A stretch of DNA of 8,737 nt from Rhodospira sp. (lineage in GTDB: Bacteria > Pseudomonadota > Alphaproteobacteria > Rhodospirillales > Rhodospirillaceae), in the NCBI GenBank assembly GCA_028277295.1, contig JANQGN010000320.1, forward strand, positions 1 to 8,737, written 5' to 3'. A model generated the notes under the pieces. It did not search any database, was not told where the DNA came from, and saw only the letters and a list, made by a program, of their open reading frames with translations. Positions 6,273 to 8,737 of this stretch are shown here, piece by piece. The position numbers and the translations under genes are program-made. Position 1 is the first letter of the stretch. Each line of letters begins with the position of its first letter.

Positions 6273-6374
6273 GAGCCCATCCGTCAGTCTTGAACACCGC
6301 AAAGCACTGTCGACCGCCCCCCGAACAGCATGCCTTACGGAGCGTTCGTCAGGGCTTTCCGCACACAGTCAGAC
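6273..6374 (+). repeat. Decayed third copy of the 103-bp repeat
   Basis: Aligned by hand with the unit at 605-706, this stretch matches from end to end with one single-base gap, roughly 60-65% identity. Shared blocks, in order, are GAGCCC-TCCG, AGTCT, CCGCAA, CCCGA, GCATGCC-TA and GGCTTTCCG. The inverted-repeat ends are eroded (ATCCGTCAG against CTTTCCGCAC), so this copy is older. It has the same orientation as the other two and fills much of the gap between the SPFH and NfeD-like genes, just overlapping the SPFH stop codon (6369-6371). Confidence 0.6.
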
Positions 6375-7400
6375 GGGCGGCGCTCCCGGGACACCGGCGT
6401 TCGGGATCATGCCGCTATCAAGCCCCGGAGAGGCCCCCGACCCTCTGGAGACGCTCGCGACGGCGCCCCGGCTTCCGCCGCCACCACCGCCGCCACCACC
6501 GGCGCCCTCACCCAGGGCATGGGGGCCCAGAGCCTCCTTGGCGATCTCGGCGATCCCGGCCACCGATCCCAACACCCCGGCGGTCTCCATGGGCAGCACC
6601 AGGACCTTCTGGTTGGGCGCGGCCGCCAGGGCGGCGACCGCCTCCACGTACTTCAACGCCACGAAGTAGTTGACGGCCCCCATGCCCCCCTTGCCAATGG
6701 CCTCGCTGACGAGCGTGGTGGCGCGCGCCTCCGCCTCGGCCAGGCGCTCCCGCGCCTCGGCATCGCGCCATGCGGCCTCGCGCCGGCCCTCGGCCTCCAG
6801 GATGGTGGCCTGCTTCTCGCCCTCGGCGAGCAGAATGGAGGCGCGCTTGTCACGCTCCGCCTTCATCTGCCGGGCCATGGCGTCCACAAGGTCGCGCGGG
6901 GGCGAAATGTCCTTGATCTCGATACGCGTGACCTTGACACCCCACGGATTGGTGGCCAAGTCCACCACCGTCAACAACTCCGCATTGATCTTGTCGCGTT
7001 GCGACAACAGTTCGTCCAGATCCATGCTGCCCATGACCGTGCGAAGGTTGGTCATCGTCAGATTCAGGATCGCGTTCTTGAGATCGCTGACCTCGTAGGC
7101 CGCCTTGGCCGCGTTGAGAACCTGGTAGAACACCACCCCGTCGACCGTCACCATGGCGTTGTCGCGGGTGATCACCTCCTGCTCGGGAACGTCCAGAACC
7201 TGCTCCATCATGTTTAATCGAGCCCCGACCTGCTCGACGAAGGGCATGATCAGGTGCAACCCAGGCCCCAGGGTCTTGGTGTACTGACCGAAGCGCTCAA
7301 CCGTGAATTCCCACCCCTGCGGCACGATCTTGACGCTGAGAATGATGAACAGGAGAGCCAGGATGACCAGCGTAACCGCCAGAACCGTCGTCTCGACCAT
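6369..7400 (-). CDS. SPFH/band-7 membrane protein (QmcA/stomatin-like)
   Basis: This 343-residue protein is a slipin/paraslipin-type SPFH protein, a membrane-anchored scaffold that forms large oligomers and often works with NfeD proteins. Residues 4-23 form one N-terminal transmembrane segment. The SPFH domain spans about 25-190, with IVPQGWEFTVERFGQYTKTL, PGLHLIMPFVEQV and WGVKVTRIEIKDISPPRDL. A charged coiled coil covers about 180-235 (AERDKRASILLAEGEKQ), followed by the Ala/Gly-rich GGMGAVNYFVALKYVEA and the conserved VLVLPMET. The C-terminal 45 residues are low-complexity, with a nine-Gly run at 301-309. GGAG seven bases before ATG 7398-7400 supports the start. The NfeD-like gene follows 181 bases later on the same strand, a spacing widened by the decayed repeat. 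Its exact client is unknown. Confidence 0.94.
   Translation of the reverse strand: MVETTVLAVTLVILALLFIILSVKIVPQGWEFTVERFGQYTKTLGPGLHLIMPFVEQVGARLNMMEQVLDVPEQEVITRDNAMVTVDGVVFYQVLNAAKAAYEVSDLKNAILNLTMTNLRTVMGSMDLDELLSQRDKINAELLTVVDLATNPWGVKVTRIEIKDISPPRDLVDAMARQMKAERDKRASILLAEGEKQATILEAEGRREAAWRDAEARERLAEAEARATTLVSEAIGKGGMGAVNYFVALKYVEAVAALAAAPNQKVLVLPMETAGVLGSVAGIAEIAKEALGPHALGEGAGGGGGGGGGSRGAVASVSRGSGASPGLDSGMIPNAGVPGAPPV
6475..6498. repeat. Two perfect 12-bp tandem repeats coding for glycine
   Basis: CCGCCGCCACCA occurs twice in a row and continues as CC. On the minus strand it encodes part of the poly-Gly run in the SPFH protein tail. Multiples of 12 bases keep the frame, so length variation between strains would be tolerated. 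Confidence 0.7.
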
Positions 7401-7417
7401 AACCGTTCTCCAGGGCT

Positions 7418-7438
7418 GTCTGCGGGGTGGCGGCAGAC
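7418..7438. promoter_or_regulatory. Hairpin or operator just upstream of the SPFH ribosome site
   Basis: GTCTGC (7418-7423) and GCAGAC (7433-7438) form a perfect 6-bp inverted repeat around nine bases. It begins about seven bases upstream of the SPFH Shine-Dalgarno element (complement of 7408-7411), so it could be a leader hairpin or a protein site. Confidence 0.3.
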
Positions 7439-7456
7439 TATCATCGCCCCGTCACC

Positions 7457-7468
7457 GGGCCTAGGCCC
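7457..7468. promoter_or_regulatory. 12-bp perfect palindrome
   Basis: GGGCCTAGGCCC is fully self-complementary and contains CTAG, a tetramer usually scarce in proteobacterial genomes. It sits in the divergent region between the SPFH gene and the sensor gene. It may be an operator for either gene; no regulator can be named. Confidence 0.3.
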
Positions 7469-7494
7469 TCGGCCGGAGGCGCGCGGTCCGTTGT

Positions 7495-7514
7495 CACGTC
7501 GACTGCACGTCGAC
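7495..7514. promoter_or_regulatory. Tandem 9-mer, 11-base period: candidate activator site
   Basis: CACGTCGAC occurs at 7495-7503 and again at 7506-7514, a period of 11 bases or about one helical turn, so two subunits could bind the same DNA face. It lies about 140 bases upstream of the candidate sigma-54 promoter, a normal distance for an enhancer-binding protein. Function is inferred from position. Confidence 0.35.
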
Positions 7515-7649
7515 GGAGAGCGTGACCGGCGACCCGGGTGCGTCATAGTGACACGCATTCTGCGATGCACCCCAGGACCTCGATAGCACCGCGAAGCCGA
7601 CCCGGTCGCCACAAGCGGCGGTCGCCCACGCTCAACGTCCCGAAACGCA

Positions 7650-7665
7650 TGGCATTTTTCTTGCT
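7650..7665 (+). promoter_or_regulatory. Candidate sigma-54 (-24/-12) promoter
   Basis: TGGCA (7650-7654), six bases, then TTGCT (7661-7665) match the sigma-54 consensus TGGCAC-N5-TTGCW. The invariant GG (7651-7652) and GC (7663-7664) are exactly ten bases apart. The site is intergenic, points toward the sensor gene, and would start transcription near 7676, leaving a leader of about 120 bases before ATG 7796. An in-frame ATG at 7649 overlaps the site, so it competes with an alternative reading in which this is coding. Confidence 0.5.
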
Positions 7666-7795
7666 TAAGTCCCGCGGTCCCACGGTCAGCCGTCGGGCCT
7701 CCTTGACCGGTGACCAAGGGACGCCGCCGGTCTGGGACGGCCCATCGGAGACCCCGGACGCGTCGTCGTCCAGCCCCAGCAGCCCAGCGCAGACC

Positions 7796-8737
7796 ATGGC
7801 CGCGGATCGCTCGCCCTTCGACTCCCCCGACGACCCGTCGCGCCCCACGCGACGGGCTATCCTGGCCTCGGCGGCGGTCTTCATGGTGTTGATCGGCGGC
7901 GTCGTCGGATACTGGACGTGGCAGAGCCACAGTGTGGCCATCGACCGCGCTCACGACGTGGCGCGAAGCTTTTCGCTGACCTACAAGGCGTTCACCGAAC
8001 AGGCGTTCGCCAACATCTCCGGCACATTGATCGAGGTGGCCAGCCTGCAGGACGGCCAGGTGACGACGCCCGCCACCACCGACATGACCACATTCCTGCG
8101 GCGGCGCAGCCGCCAGACCCCGTTTGTGCGGGAATTGCTGGTCACCAATGCCACGGGCAACGCAGTGCTTTGGACCGGGCCCGGCCCAGCGCCTGACCTG
8201 GGGCGGAACCCCGCCTACCTGACCCATCGCGACAGAACCCCGGACTCGGGCTGGGTGGGCCCGGTTTATCGGGACGATCAGGCAGGTGGACTGTTCACAT
8301 TCGTCGTCACGCACACCTCCCGCGACCAGGACGGCCGGCCGACGGGCGCGGTCATGGCGCTCGTCGATCAAGCCCGATTCGCCAGCGCGTTCGAAACCAT
8401 CCTGGAAGCCGAGCAGGCGTCGGTCGCCCTGGTGCATTTCGATGGCACCATCATGGCCCGCCTGCCCGAAGTGCCCGGCGTTGTCGGCCAGGTGATCCCG
8501 GCCGTCACCGACCGCGTCCCGCCTGGCGCGCTGGACGACATCATCGTGGTGCGGTCCCCGGTGGACGGCGTCGTTCGGGCGATCTCGGAACGCCGCGTGA
8601 GCGATTATCCATTGATCACCGCAATCACGGTGTCGCTGGACGCGGCCCTCGCGCCCTGGCGCCGTGGCGTCGCCTGGGCCCTGGGCGTGCTGGCGCTGGC
8701 CGGGGCCGGGGTCGCCGGGCTGACCTTCGGCCTGATG
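7796..8737 (+). CDS. Membrane sensor protein with dCache-like domain, 3'-truncated by the window
   Basis: The frame stays open to the window edge: 314 codons, ending in phase. A short hydrophilic N-terminus is followed by a transmembrane segment (about 21-40, AILASAAVFMVLIGGVVGYW), a periplasmic region of about 245 residues, and a second segment (about 290-313). The periplasmic part resembles dCache/PDC sensors, for instance NPAYLTHRDRTPDSGWVGPV (138-157), with Tyr141, His144, Arg145 and Asp146 in the ligand-pocket region, then DGRPTGAVMALVDQARF. In related proteins this topology feeds a histidine kinase, PAS or GGDEF/EAL output, which would lie to the right; the output here is unknown. The start is uncertain: no good ribosome site precedes ATG 7796, and an in-frame ATG at 7649 would add 49 Ser/Pro-rich residues with similar third-base GC bias, but it collides with the sigma-54-like promoter. 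Confidence 0.85.
   Translation, partial: MAADRSPFDSPDDPSRPTRRAILASAAVFMVLIGGVVGYWTWQSHSVAIDRAHDVARSFSLTYKAFTEQAFANISGTLIEVASLQDGQVTTPATTDMTTFLRRRSRQTPFVRELLVTNATGNAVLWTGPGPAPDLGRNPAYLTHRDRTPDSGWVGPVYRDDQAGGLFTFVVTHTSRDQDGRPTGAVMALVDQARFASAFETILEAEQASVALVHFDGTIMARLPEVPGVVGQVIPAVTDRVPPGALDDIIVVRSPVDGVVRAISERRVSDYPLITAITVSLDAALAPWRRGVAWALGVLALAGAGVAGLTFGLM

Noticed and set aside
7250..8437. 395-codon minus-strand open frame across the sensor gene and divergent region
   Set aside because: It covers both the SPFH start and the dCache-like frame, reads as low-information Arg/Gly-rich sequence, and its C-terminal part is just another frame of the SPFH N-terminus. The plus-strand frame shows transmembrane segments and a sensor domain.

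Overview
The window looks like chromosomal DNA from a GC-rich alphaproteobacterium, probably a member of the Rhodospirillaceae or a relative. This rests on the strong G/C bias at third codon positions, the style of the proteins (a ParD-like antitoxin, a Crp/Fnr regulator next to a DUF2892 protein, a stand-alone receiver with a conserved basic tail, a dCache sensor) and a sigma-54-type promoter. The assignment is inferred from protein character; no rRNA or other taxonomic marker is present.

Left part (1-2224, plus strand): a short promoter region leads into a small ParD-like antitoxin gene with no toxin gene after it. Its reading frame runs into two tandem copies of a ~103-bp repeat with perfect 10-bp terminal inverted repeats (MITE-like). 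An amidase-signature hydrolase follows. It converges, with a 6-base gap, on a minus-strand GNAT acetyltransferase.

Middle (2735-4762, plus strand): a 186-base divergent region with nested inverted repeats precedes a TerC-family membrane protein of the YgdQ type. Then come a Crp/Fnr-family regulator and a 63-residue DUF2892 membrane protein, closed by a strong intrinsic terminator. The three genes point the same way and may form one unit, with a second regulatory point (a perfect 6-bp-arm palindrome) before the DUF2892 gene.

Right part (4834-7400, minus strand): a CheY-like receiver protein, then an NfeD-like membrane protein and its usual partner, an SPFH/band-7 (QmcA/stomatin-like) protein. 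The NfeD/SPFH pair is transcribed SPFH first. The 181-base gap between them holds a third, decayed copy of the repeat seen at 502-706.

Right edge (7401-8737): a 395-base divergent region carries a hairpin, a 12-bp perfect palindrome, an 11-base-period direct repeat and a near-consensus sigma-54 -24/-12 promoter. It faces a membrane sensor with a periplasmic dCache-like domain whose output domain lies beyond the window.

The most unusual items are the three-copy dispersed repeat, the toxin-less antitoxin fused to it, and the candidate sigma-54 control region with an upstream tandem site. No CRISPR array, tRNA, rRNA or transposase gene was seen.
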